Source: CAYMMX01 sp964391675 (GTDB lineage: Bacteria; Cyanobacteriota; Vampirovibrionia; Gastranaerophilales; Gastranaerophilaceae). From it: a stretch of DNA of 64,000 nt. The notes beneath the pieces were generated by a model that was not told the DNA's origin, did not search any database, and worked only from the letters and a program-made list of their open reading frames with translations. The translations under genes were made by a program, and so were the position numbers. This document shows, in pieces, positions 50,533 through 59,002 of the stretch. The number at the start of each line of letters is the position of its first letter. The first letter of the stretch is position 1. The stretch covers positions 182,552 to 246,551 of the forward strand of contig CAYMMX010000004.1 of NCBI GenBank assembly GCA_964391675.1, written 5' to 3'.

Positions 50533-51594
50533 ATGTTAATCGAGGAAATTTTAGAGAGTGTTGTTGCTCAAAAAGGCAGTGACTTACATATATCATCCGG
50601 TCTTCCACCGGTAGTTCGTATCGATGGTACACTTCATAGATCAGATTCACCTCCGCTTTCTCCTGATGACGTTGAAACGTTACTTTTTCCAATGCTTTCA
50701 AATGAGCAACGCAGAAAATTGGAACAAGAATGGGAACTGGATTTTTCTTATGGAATAAAAGGTTTAAGCCGTTTCAGGGTTAATTTTTACAAGGATAAAG
50801 GAAATTATGCAGCAGCATTTCGTGTAATTGAATCTATAGTTCCGTCATTCGATACATTGGGTTTACCTGATATTGTAAGAAAAACAGCAGAAAAACCAAG
50901 AGGGCTAGTGTTAGTTACAGGGCCAACAGGTAGTGGTAAATCAACTACTTTAGCTTCTATGATTGATTATATTAATAACACACGTGCTGAACATATATTA
51001 ACTATTGAAGATCCTATCGAATTTGTTCATTCCTCTAAAAAAAGTGTTGTTCATCAAAGAGAGTTGGGACAGGATACACGCTCATTTGCTAATGCATTAA
51101 AATCTGCACTCCGTGAAGATCCTGACATTATACTTGTTGGTGAGATGAGAGATTTAGAAACTATTGGTTTAGCTTTAACTGCGGCAGAAACAGGTCACTT
51201 AGTATTTGGAACTCTGCATACTTCTTCAGCAAGTCAGACTATAGACCGTATTATTGATGTATTCCCTGAAGGTCAGCAGCAACAGGTCCGTATACAGCTA
51301 TCAAATTCACTTATAGCTGTTTTTGCACAAACTTTACTGCCTAAACTTCAACCGGACGGAACAAAAAAGGGTCGTATCATGGCTCAAGAAATAATGCTTG
51401 TTACTCCTGCAGTTTCTAATCTAATCAGAGAATCTAAGGCAGCTCAAATATATTCAACAATTCAAATGAATCAAGGAATTGGTATGCAGACTTTAGAAAT
51501 GGCTCTAAAAGATTTATATCAAAGAAAATTGATAACTTTAGAGGATGCTATTTCTCGTTCTTCACACCCGGAAGATTTAAAAAGAAATATGTAA
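50533..51594 (+). CDS. pilT: Type IV pilus retraction ATPase PilT
   Basis: Hexameric ATPase that depolymerises pili for twitching motility. The N-terminal domain starts IEEILESVVAQKGSDLHISS; Walker A GPTGSGKS is near residue 130, the Asp box follows, LREDPDIILVGEMRDLETI is Walker B, and FGTLHTSSASQTIDRIIDVF contains the His box. 353 residues is standard. The AIRNLIRE-like end of PilT appears as SNLIRESKAAQIYSTIQMNQ. No pilB or pilC is in the window; a prepilin-like gene lies at 56946. It ends in a good terminator. Confidence 0.97.
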   Translation: MLIEEILESVVAQKGSDLHISSGLPPVVRIDGTLHRSDSPPLSPDDVETLLFPMLSNEQRRKLEQEWELDFSYGIKGLSRFRVNFYKDKGNYAAAFRVIESIVPSFDTLGLPDIVRKTAEKPRGLVLVTGPTGSGKSTTLASMIDYINNTRAEHILTIEDPIEFVHSSKKSVVHQRELGQDTRSFANALKSALREDPDIILVGEMRDLETIGLALTAAETGHLVFGTLHTSSASQTIDRIIDVFPEGQQQQVRIQLSNSLIAVFAQTLLPKLQPDGTKKGRIMAQEIMLVTPAVSNLIRESKAAQIYSTIQMNQGIGMQTLEMALKDLYQRKLITLEDAISRSSHPEDLKRNM

Positions 51595-51626
51595 ATATAT
51601 ATTTTATATTTATAATATATACTAGG

Positions 51627-51655
51627 AAAAAGCTGATATAATCAGCTTTTTTTGT
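51627..51655 (+). terminator. Terminator of pilT
   Basis: An 11-bp stem (AAAAAGCTGAT with ATCAGCTTTTT) around a three-base loop, followed by T-runs, 33 bases after the pilT stop. Confidence 0.85.
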
Positions 51656-51781
51656 TTTTCTCTTTAATAATTGTAACGAAATATTACAAAAAATTTAAAG
51701 ATATCAATCAAAAAGAGCAATTATTTATAAAATATATACTTTATATATTTACGAGGATAAAAACGGAGACTAAGAAAAAAA

Positions 51782-52390
51782 ATGGGCTTTCTTATTTTTG
51801 CATTTAGAAAACTTAGCTTAAAGCGAACAATTAATCAAAAGAATTTTCGCTTGATGCAATTGTGTAGTCGTCAACAACAATTGCAAGAAACTTCTGGTCT
51901 TTTACAACAAGCTAAATCCTTAATGCAAGATGCTTGGAATATGACTTCAGGAAATATTGGTAATATTGCAACTTGTTTAAATCAATCAAATATGGATAAA
52001 ATTAATTCAAGACTTGATGTTGCATCAAATAAGTATGATAAAGTTTATGATGATTTTAAAAATGGTAAAGCAAGTGCAGCACAATTAGATGCTGCACGTA
52101 TGGAATATGAAAAAGCTCAAAAAGAAGCTGAAGAAAGTACAAAAGATTCATTAAAACTAACACAAGCAGGAATCGGTGCAAACTTAGTAGCAGGACAAGT
52201 TGTTAATAGTGTATTTGCTGCTTCTGAAAAAGCACAAATGGCAGTATTAAACTCACAATCACAAAGTATTGATATGGAGAAAACTGCATTAGAATCTCAA
52301 CTTAAATTATTAAATGAAGAACTAGCATCAGTTGACAAAGCTGAATCAGATGCAGCTAAGAAAGCAGCTCCAACATTCGGTTTATCATAA
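51782..52390 (+). CDS. Uncharacterised coiled-coil protein
   Basis: 202 residues of unknown family. The N-terminal 35 are basic and mildly hydrophobic (MGFLIFAFRKLSLKRTINQK), without a clear signal peptide; the rest is Gln/Ala/Lys/Glu-rich and largely helical, with a Gly-containing hinge near GIGANLVAGQVVNSVF and a final coiled coil rich in Lys/Glu/Ala, ending APTFGLS. It resembles secreted helical effectors or filament-associated proteins only in composition. Ribosome site weak; the nearest GGAG is about 13 bases before ATG. An inverted repeat TTGTAA...TTACAA (51671-51689) sits upstream. Confidence 0.65.
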   Translation: MGFLIFAFRKLSLKRTINQKNFRLMQLCSRQQQLQETSGLLQQAKSLMQDAWNMTSGNIGNIATCLNQSNMDKINSRLDVASNKYDKVYDDFKNGKASAAQLDAARMEYEKAQKEAEESTKDSLKLTQAGIGANLVAGQVVNSVFAASEKAQMAVLNSQSQSIDMEKTALESQLKLLNEELASVDKAESDAAKKAAPTFGLS

Positions 52391-52424
52391 TAAAATTATA
52401 GGATAGGGTTTATATATAGGGTTT

Positions 52425-52447
52425 AGCCGTTTTAAAACGGCTTTTTT
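52425..52447. terminator. Bidirectional terminator
   Basis: A self-complementary AGCCGTTTTAAAACGGCT (52425-52442) with a T-run on the plus side and an A-rich flank on the other. It separates the plus-strand coiled-coil gene from the convergent PfkB kinase gene, which ends at 52446. Confidence 0.75.
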
Positions 52448-53492
52448 ATTTGAATGATTTAACGGAGTAGCTATTATTTTTATTTAGTTTATCTTCAATT
52501 TGTTTAAAAGTAAGAAATCCCTCACTTGCACCAAAATTTGAAACAACAGAAGCTGAATTTATTGCAGCAAAGATTAATGATTTACTTATGTCACAATTTG
52601 TATAATCAAGTGCAGCACAAAAGGTAGAAGCAAAAGCATCACCTGCACCAAGAGTAGATACCACATTTGACGGAAATGTCGGGCATTGATAGTAAATATT
52701 TCCATCATAGGCATATGCTCCATTTTTTCCATCTGTAATTACAATGATTTGTTTTTTACCTATTTTTAATTTATTGAGCATACTTATTATATCGGGGTGA
52801 ATTATTTCTTTAGAAAATTTGTTTTCTCTTGAATCCGGTCTAACTTCAATTTTTGTACACAGTTGTGCTTCTTCTTTATTCATAATAACTACTTGAGCAG
52901 TATCAATAATCTTTTTTATGTATTCAAAACCTTTTTTAATACTTGTTGTTCCTGCGTTAAAGCATACTTTGACATTATTTTTATTTGCAAAGTCAACAAT
53001 TGATGCTAATACTTTATTTGATTCTCCACTCAATGGTGCTATATAGAGTGTTTTAGCATTTTTTATGGCTTCAAAATTAACTTCATTTTTTTTTAATGTT
53101 GCATTAGCACCTCTTTGAGCTAAAACGGTTCTATCACCTTGAAAGCTTAATAATATAATAGAAAAACCTGTGGAAAATGATTTATCTTGTATTATATTTG
53201 TAAGATCCAAGGAACTTTTTCTAAGGACTTCCAAAACTCCTTTTGAATAAATATCATCACCAATTTTACAAATTGCACTTGTTTTAAATCCTAAATTTGC
53301 AAAATTTAATGCTGTGTTAACGCCTCCGCCACCAACATTAGAGGCAAAAGCTGAAATCTCCATCTTTGATCCGTAAGGGTAACTCATAAATTCTGAACAA
53401 TTATTTTTTGTAGCTACAGAAACAACATTTGCATCCTCACATTCTACAAATACGTCCATCGTAGCGCTACCTATTGTTATTACATCAAACAT
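52446..53492 (-). CDS. PfkB-family carbohydrate or nucleoside kinase
   Basis: Ribokinase-type fold of 348 residues. The N-terminal substrate region is VITIGSATMDVFVE, the GGGG-VN motif appears as NVGGGGVNTALNFANLG, and the ATP/anion-hole signature is STLGAGDAFASTFCAAL near residue 285, with the catalytic Asp. The exact sugar cannot be read from sequence; adenosine, ribose or a ketohexose are possible. GGGG precedes the ATG. It is the downstream gene of a minus-strand pair with the Xer recombinase. Confidence 0.88.
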   Translation of the reverse strand: MFDVITIGSATMDVFVECEDANVVSVATKNNCSEFMSYPYGSKMEISAFASNVGGGGVNTALNFANLGFKTSAICKIGDDIYSKGVLEVLRKSSLDLTNIIQDKSFSTGFSIILLSFQGDRTVLAQRGANATLKKNEVNFEAIKNAKTLYIAPLSGESNKVLASIVDFANKNNVKVCFNAGTTSIKKGFEYIKKIIDTAQVVIMNKEEAQLCTKIEVRPDSRENKFSKEIIHPDIISMLNKLKIGKKQIIVITDGKNGAYAYDGNIYYQCPTFPSNVVSTLGAGDAFASTFCAALDYTNCDISKSLIFAAINSASVVSNFGASEGFLTFKQIEDKLNKNNSYSVKSFK

Positions 53493-53551
53493 ATTAACCC
53501 CGAATTTTATATTACCTATTTATTTTAACAAAAAGAAAATTTAAATGGTAA

Positions 53552-54466
53552 CTATGCTCTAGGATGTGTTTCATTATAAACTTGTTTTAAATGCTGTGTT
53601 GAAACGTGTGTATAAATTTGTGTGTTTGATATACTGGAATGGCCTAATAATTCTTGAACAATTCTTAAATCTGCTCCATTTTCTATTAATCTTGTTGCAA
53701 AACTGTGTCTGAACATGTGTGGGTTTACTTTTTTAGGCAATTCTATAGTATTTACTACTTCATTAATCACATTTCGTATAGTTTTATCTTGTAGTCTATA
53801 TCCTGTATTATTTATAAAAACGGGTGTTGATTCAGTTATGGGTTCAAGCCTAAAGCCTTTAGCAACAAGTGAGCGTGCAGATTCTATATACCTTTTTAAA
53901 TAAATTTTAGCTCTATCAGATATAAGAACGATTCTTTCTTTTGATCCTTTACCAAAAACTGTTATCTCATTATTTTCAAGATTTAGGCTTCCAAAATTTA
54001 ACCCGCTCAATTCTGATACTCTCATCCCTGTTGCCCAAAGCAATTCAAGTATGACACGATTTCTAAAACCTGCGGGAGTATCAATTTTAATCCCATTTAA
54101 TATTTTTTCGACTTCATTTGAAGTTAAAAATTTAGGCAAACTTTTAGGTTTTTTAGGGGTATTTATATTTATTGCAGGGTTAGTATCTATAATTTTTTCT
54201 CTGTATAAATATTTATAAAATGTTCGTATCGAAGCTATTTTTCGTGCGATTGTTGTTTTTTTATATTCAAATTTTTGAATAAAATGCAAATATTCACGTA
54301 TTTTTGAAAAATTAACATTTGCACAATTTAGTTCATCAAGCCACAACAAATAACTGAGTAAATCAGAATAATATGCTTTAGTTGTATGTTTTGAAAAATT
54401 TTTTTCTACTGCTAAATATAATTTAAAATCTTGCAAATATTTTTTTGAAAGATTATCTAACCCCAA
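53552..54466 (-). CDS. XerC/XerD-type tyrosine recombinase
   Basis: 304 residues with the N-terminal core-binding SAM-like domain (LAVEKNFSKHTTKAYYSDL) and a catalytic domain with Arg in ATGMRVSELSGL, HMFRHSFAT (His/Arg), the second His in LGHSSISNTQIY and the Tyr of QIYTHV. The pattern and length fit a housekeeping chromosome-dimer resolvase; no integrase-type context, phage genes or repeats flank it. The start is TTG 54466, with AGGAG upstream and a stop codon just before it in frame. XerC versus XerD is not resolved. Confidence 0.92.
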   Translation of the reverse strand: MGLDNLSKKYLQDFKLYLAVEKNFSKHTTKAYYSDLLSYLLWLDELNCANVNFSKIREYLHFIQKFEYKKTTIARKIASIRTFYKYLYREKIIDTNPAININTPKKPKSLPKFLTSNEVEKILNGIKIDTPAGFRNRVILELLWATGMRVSELSGLNFGSLNLENNEITVFGKGSKERIVLISDRAKIYLKRYIESARSLVAKGFRLEPITESTPVFINNTGYRLQDKTIRNVINEVVNTIELPKKVNPHMFRHSFATRLIENGADLRIVQELLGHSSISNTQIYTHVSTQHLKQVYNETHPRA

Positions 54467-54542
54467 TTCAAATTACTCCTGCTTAACAATTTTACTTTTA
54501 ACTTAAAATAGTATACAATATTTTACAGAAAAGGGGAAGAAG

Positions 54543-56507
54543 ATGTTTAAAAAGAAGATTTTTTGTTATGCATTAATAATATGTTTTGCATTTACAGCTT
54601 TATCTGCATTTGCAGAGCCTATTATCGAACTTGCTGCTCCAAGGATTAAGCCAAGATTTGTTGATGATTCTTCTTCGAGTTATCCTAAACAAATAGATAA
54701 AACCCCTAATGCTAACAATGCAAAGTCAACCTCAAAAGTTTCCGCTGCAAAAAAAACTGGTACTTATTCAAAACGCAAAAAGAAGTTAAAAAAGAAACCA
54801 GTTATCAAAGTTGATTACAATAAAGTCTCTAAAATGATTGAATATGGTTATTATGATGATGCTGATGCTATTTTATACAATGCAATAAAAATAAATCCTA
54901 AAGATATAAATGCTTATTCGCTATTAGTAGTATCTCTTGCTAAACAAAACAAATTAGACCCTGCACAATCCAAGATAGATAATCTAATAGAAAAATACCC
55001 TAAAAATTCAAACATTCATTATGCACAAGGAATTGTTTATTATCAACGTACTACGTCATCTAATATGGAGTATATTACTAATTCACAAAAATTGGTTAAT
55101 GATTCTTTGAATGAATTTAAGAAAGCTATTGAGCTTGATAGTAATAATGCAAGAGCTTATAATGCGGCAGGAGTAATATCATTAAAGCTTGAAAAATATG
55201 ATGATGCCACTAATTATTTTAAAAAAGCCATAACTATTGACCCATCATATTCCACAGCATTAGATAATATTGGAACGCTTGATTTTATCAACGCTAAATA
55301 CAGTGAAGCAGAAAGTAAATTTAAAGATGCACTGAAATATAATTCAAAGAATTCAACGGCAATGTATCATTTGGCTCAAATTTCAATGCAAAAAAATGAT
55401 TATAATTCTGCAATCACATATTTAAACAATGCTCTCTCTATTAATCCTTCTTCTTATGCTATATACAACCTTTTAGGTCGTGCATATACTGCTCAAGGAA
55501 ATATTTCGGCAGCAATTAATTCATTTAAAAAATCTGTTTCAATTAAACCTGAATTCACATTGTCTTACATCGATTTAGCTGATATATATGAACAAAGAGG
55601 TGATAACGAATTTGCTATAGTACAGTTAAAGACTGCGTTATCTGTTGATGCTGATAATAATATATTAAAAATGAAACTTGCCAATTTACTGCTCGATTCT
55701 GGTAAATATCAGTATGCTATTGACATATATTCTACTTTAATAAATTCTGATGAGTATAAAGATTCTGCACTCAAAGGTCTTGCTTGTGCTTACTTTTGTC
55801 AGGCAAAAAGTAATATTAATAAATCAGTAGGTTCTAAGAAAGGTGCATTTGAAGCCATAAATTATATTAACATGGCAATAAAGATAAACCCGAATGACTT
55901 GGACTTACATTTAGCAAAGTTACGTCTTTCTCAATATCTGGGTCTTCCGAAAGATACTCAAATAGAGCTAAATAAAATTATTAACTCACCGAATGATGAC
56001 ATGTCATCATTATTAACTAAGGGAGAGGCATATTTAGTTTTAAGTGATTATAAAAATGCTGCTAAATCATTTGAAAGTGCAATAAAATTATCCGAATCTA
56101 ACCAAGATAATTTGTATTTGTCAGAAATTTTATTATTTAATAAACAATATGATACTGCAAAAATTTTACTAGATAAAATTTTACAAAATGATCCTGATAA
56201 TATTCAAGCCAAGTCAGGGATGAATTACATAAAGAAACAAAAAGATAATGCAAACATATATTATAACTCTGCTGTTATTTTTATAAAACAAAATAATAGA
56301 TCATCTGCTATAGAATATTTAGTTAAATCTGTTTCTTCAAATCCAAATTTCGCAAATGCTCATTTATTGCTGGCACAACAATATGATAAAAATAAAGACT
56401 ATTGTAATGCATTAAATAGTTATAAAGCTTATGTTAGTTTAGTTCCTGCAAATATTAATATTAATAAAATTGAAAAACGCATTAAGCAACTAGATAAAAA
56501 ACTTTAA
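54543..56507 (+). CDS. Large secreted TPR-repeat protein
   Basis: 654 residues: a signal peptide (KKKIFCYALIICFAFTALSA), then a basic low-complexity region (about 45-85) rich in Lys/Ser/Thr, then at least ten tandem TPR units from about 92 to 640 (for example ARAYNAAGVISLKLEKYDDA and TAMYHLAQISMQKNDYNSAI). Tandem TPRs form a superhelical binding scaffold, likely periplasmic or surface exposed. No lipobox and no enzymatic domain. The start is ATG 54543 with AGGGGAAG upstream. It faces away from the minus-strand Xer gene. Confidence 0.85.
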   Translation: MFKKKIFCYALIICFAFTALSAFAEPIIELAAPRIKPRFVDDSSSSYPKQIDKTPNANNAKSTSKVSAAKKTGTYSKRKKKLKKKPVIKVDYNKVSKMIEYGYYDDADAILYNAIKINPKDINAYSLLVVSLAKQNKLDPAQSKIDNLIEKYPKNSNIHYAQGIVYYQRTTSSNMEYITNSQKLVNDSLNEFKKAIELDSNNARAYNAAGVISLKLEKYDDATNYFKKAITIDPSYSTALDNIGTLDFINAKYSEAESKFKDALKYNSKNSTAMYHLAQISMQKNDYNSAITYLNNALSINPSSYAIYNLLGRAYTAQGNISAAINSFKKSVSIKPEFTLSYIDLADIYEQRGDNEFAIVQLKTALSVDADNNILKMKLANLLLDSGKYQYAIDIYSTLINSDEYKDSALKGLACAYFCQAKSNINKSVGSKKGAFEAINYINMAIKINPNDLDLHLAKLRLSQYLGLPKDTQIELNKIINSPNDDMSSLLTKGEAYLVLSDYKNAAKSFESAIKLSESNQDNLYLSEILLFNKQYDTAKILLDKILQNDPDNIQAKSGMNYIKKQKDNANIYYNSAVIFIKQNNRSSAIEYLVKSVSSNPNFANAHLLLAQQYDKNKDYCNALNSYKAYVSLVPANININKIEKRIKQLDKKL

Positions 56508-56539
56508 TAATTTTCTATGGATTAATCAAAAATTACCTC

Positions 56540-56568
56540 TTGAATTTGCATTTTGTTTTTTTTATAAT
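56540..56568 (+). promoter_or_regulatory. Promoter of the DUF2582-type gene
   Basis: TTGAAT (56540-56545), a 17-base spacer and TATAAT (56563-56568). The predicted start near 56575 gives a leader of about 50 bases with AAAGGAG before the ATG at 56627. Confidence 0.65.
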
Positions 56569-56626
56569 GCAAAAATAAAGTTGACACAGCAGCTTAGGTA
56601 CATTTTACACAAAGGAGAAGATAAAT

Positions 56627-56839
56627 ATGCAAGAAACTATGCAACAATCAATTGGTCTTTCCGCAGGACAAATTTACAATTATTTAGCCGAAAATGAAGG
56701 GCAGTCTACGTTTACCAAGCTTAAAAAAGATTTGGATTTAAAAGGTAATTTTGCTGAATTAGGATTAGGATGGCTCGCTAGGGAAGATAAAATTGAACTT
56801 GCGAAAAGCGGAAATTCAATCAAAGTTAAGTTAAGATAA
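56627..56839 (+). CDS. Winged-helix DUF2582-like small protein
   Basis: 70 residues forming one winged helix: LSAGQIYNYLAENEGQS, TFTKLKKDL, NFAELGLGWLAREDKIEL. This is close to the DUF2582 (winged-helix) family, which is known mainly as a single-domain unknown and may bind DNA. AAAGGAG lies eight bases before the ATG and it has a good promoter and a long terminator, so it is a well-defined single-gene unit with probably high expression. Confidence 0.82.
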   Translation: MQETMQQSIGLSAGQIYNYLAENEGQSTFTKLKKDLDLKGNFAELGLGWLAREDKIELAKSGNSIKVKLR

Positions 56840-56849
56840 TCATTTTTTC

Positions 56850-56902
56850 GTCAAAACAAAAAGAGTTTTACTTTGTAAAACTCCTTTTGTTTTGACTTTT
56901 TG
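56850..56902 (+). terminator. Long-stem terminator
   Basis: A 22-bp stem with a single A-C mismatch and a three-base loop (56850-56871 with 56875-56896), followed by T-rich sequence. Its end overlaps the -35 box of the promoter for the pseudopilin gene. Confidence 0.85.
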
Positions 56903-56920
56903 TTTTAATTAATATATTAT
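56892..56920 (+). promoter_or_regulatory. Promoter of the pseudopilin gene
   Basis: TTGACT (56892-56897), a 17-base spacer and TATTAT (56915-56920). The predicted start near 56927 leaves about 19 bases before ATG 56946. Confidence 0.55.
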
Positions 56921-56945
56921 TTATGTATATTTTTTAGGTGTATGT

Positions 56946-57680
56946 ATGAAAAAAGCTATAAATCTTGTAGATGTATTAATTTCTTTGACTGTCATTAGTG
57001 TTATCTTTTCATTGACATTACCTGTATTAAATTATAAAGCGATGGAGAGAGAAGTCTTAATAGGCTTCAATAATTTTAATGATACACTTCAAAGTGCAAT
57101 TACACAGTGGAAAACTGAAATAAATTGTCCCTACAAAGCAGGAATGTGCATTAAGCTACAACAAAAATATAACTCTGTAAACCCTGATTTTAAGCAACTG
57201 GAACCATATTTAAAACTATATGGAAAGATTGATAAAAAAACACAAGATATTTCCCTTCTACCATTCAAAACTCTTGACTATAGCGGAAAATACAGAAGTA
57301 CATATAATTTTAGAACGAATGAAAAACGAGATGTTTATATGCTAATTAACGGAGTAGTTTTTTCAGTATTAACGGATAATAGCGGGTACTGGATTATTGT
57401 AGACGTAAATGGGAAAAGACCGCCAAATAGAATTGGAAAAGATACATTTCATTTAACAGTGGGATATAATACTGAAAGTGATATTAACTATTACTCAAAA
57501 AGTCGAACCACAGATGGATTATGTGGTATTTTAGCCGGTAACAGGTCAATAAAATGTGATCCTTCTAATATTAATCCAAAAATTGGAAATGGAGCTTCTC
57601 CAACGGCATATCTAGTGGCATTTAATAAATTACCTGACTTTAATTTGCTTTCAAGACAAATTGATGATTTTAAGCCTTAA
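56946..57680 (+). CDS. Type II/IV pseudopilin-like protein
   Basis: 244 residues. The N-terminus MKKAINLVDVLISLTVISVI resembles a prepilin leader plus hydrophobic stalk, but with Ala instead of Gly before the cut and Asp instead of Glu at mature position 5. The globular part contains Cys residues (NCPYKAGMC and GLCG...KC, possible disulfides) and WIIVDVNGKRPPNRIGKDTF, typical of minor pseudopilins. It may be a minor pilin retracted by PilT (50533). Whether the peptidase cuts Ala is unknown. No other pilus gene is adjacent. Confidence 0.78.
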   Translation: MKKAINLVDVLISLTVISVIFSLTLPVLNYKAMEREVLIGFNNFNDTLQSAITQWKTEINCPYKAGMCIKLQQKYNSVNPDFKQLEPYLKLYGKIDKKTQDISLLPFKTLDYSGKYRSTYNFRTNEKRDVYMLINGVVFSVLTDNSGYWIIVDVNGKRPPNRIGKDTFHLTVGYNTESDINYYSKSRTTDGLCGILAGNRSIKCDPSNINPKIGNGASPTAYLVAFNKLPDFNLLSRQIDDFKP

Positions 57681-57769
57681 TTTTATTATTAAATTTATAT
57701 AAAGGCATGTTTAAGATGTGATAAACTAAATATATAAGTTATTATTTAGTTTATTTTAGAGGAGAGGTC

Positions 57770-58894
57770 ATGATTCCGATTTTAGATTTAAAACGCCAAT
57801 ATAACGAAATTGGTGCTGAAATAGAAAAAGAAGTTACAAATGTTTTACGTTCAGGATGCTATATATTAGGTCCTAATAATAAAGAATTATCAGAAAGCTT
57901 AGCAAAATATATTGATGTAAAACACGCCGTTACACTAAATTCAGGTACAGATGCACTTCATTTGGCATTAAGAGCACTTGATATCGGTGAAGGTGATGAA
58001 GTTATTACTACAGCATTTACTTTTGTAGCAACAACAGAAGCAATCGGTATTGTTGGAGCAAAACCTGTATTTGTTGATATTGACTCTGATACTTTTAATA
58101 TTGATGCAGAAAAAATTGAAAATGCTATTACTCCAAATACTAAGGCAATTATCCCCGTTCACTTATACGGACAACCTTGTGATATGGACGTGATTTTAGA
58201 TATAGCAAAAAGACATGATTTATTTGTTATTGAGGATTGTTGTCAAGCAATAGGTGCTAAGTATAAAGGACAAATGGTTGGCTCATTAGGCGATATAGGT
58301 TGTTTTAGCTTCTTTCCTACTAAGAATTTAGGTGCAATGGGAGATGGAGGGTTATTGACTACTAACTCAAAATTAATTAATGATAGAGTTATTGCATTAA
58401 GAAATCATGGCGGTGCGGTTAGGTACTATCATGATGAAATCGGAGTTAACAGCAGGTTAGATGAAATACAAGCTGCTATATTGCGTGTAAAATTTAAGCA
58501 CATTGACAAATGGAATAAAAAAAGACGAGAAAATGCATATAGATATAATGAACTATTTGCAAATTGTCCAGATATTCAAACTCCTAAAGAATTAGATGAA
58601 TCATATTGTGTTTATCACCAATATACAGTAAAAATACCTAATAGAGATGAAGTTCATAATTTATTGCAAGAAGCAGGTATTGGCGCTATGCTTTATTATC
58701 CTGTTCCTCTACATTTGCAAAAAGTTCATGAATACTTAGGTATCGGCGAAGGTTCATTACCTCATACCGAAGATAATACAAAAATTGTCTTGTCACTTCC
58801 TATGTTTCCTGAATTAACACAAGAAGAACAAAATATAATTGCTAACACACTAATAAATTGCATAGAAAAATCTAAAAATAAAATTAATAAATAG
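57770..58894 (+). CDS. DegT/DnrJ/EryC1-type aminotransferase
   Basis: PLP-dependent aminotransferase of nucleotide sugars, 374 residues. LNSGTDALHLALRALDIG, IPVHLYGQPCDMD, IEDCCQAIGAKYKG and the PLP-lysine motif SFFPTKNLGAMGDGG are present, with NSRLDEIQAAIL. The substrate is likely a keto sugar linked to a nucleotide. GGAGAGG precedes the ATG. It is a single gene between pseudopilin and gatA, closed by an 18-bp terminator; the UXS/ugd pair is 44 kb away. Confidence 0.92.
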   Translation: MIPILDLKRQYNEIGAEIEKEVTNVLRSGCYILGPNNKELSESLAKYIDVKHAVTLNSGTDALHLALRALDIGEGDEVITTAFTFVATTEAIGIVGAKPVFVDIDSDTFNIDAEKIENAITPNTKAIIPVHLYGQPCDMDVILDIAKRHDLFVIEDCCQAIGAKYKGQMVGSLGDIGCFSFFPTKNLGAMGDGGLLTTNSKLINDRVIALRNHGGAVRYYHDEIGVNSRLDEIQAAILRVKFKHIDKWNKKRRENAYRYNELFANCPDIQTPKELDESYCVYHQYTVKIPNRDEVHNLLQEAGIGAMLYYPVPLHLQKVHEYLGIGEGSLPHTEDNTKIVLSLPMFPELTQEEQNIIANTLINCIEKSKNKINK

Positions 58895-58905
58895 GTGTTA
58901 TTTAT

Positions 58906-58955
58906 AAATATACGGGCAAAATCGAATATTTGATTTTGCCCGTATATTTTATTTT
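58906..58955 (+). terminator. Strong terminator
   Basis: A perfect 18-bp stem (58906-58923 with 58932-58949) and an eight-base loop, flanked by A/T runs. It separates the aminotransferase from gatA. Confidence 0.9.
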
Positions 58956-59002
58956 AAATCTGTTTGTTTTATAATTATTATAAATGTATCAAGGAGATAT
59001 TA

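Noticed and set aside
50498..50701. Minus-strand frame over the pilT start
   Set aside because: Overlaps the well-supported N-terminus of PilT and has no ribosome site.
53552..54466. Mobile-element integrase
   Set aside because: The protein fits housekeeping XerC/XerD length and motifs, and no attachment repeats, phage or transfer genes lie nearby.
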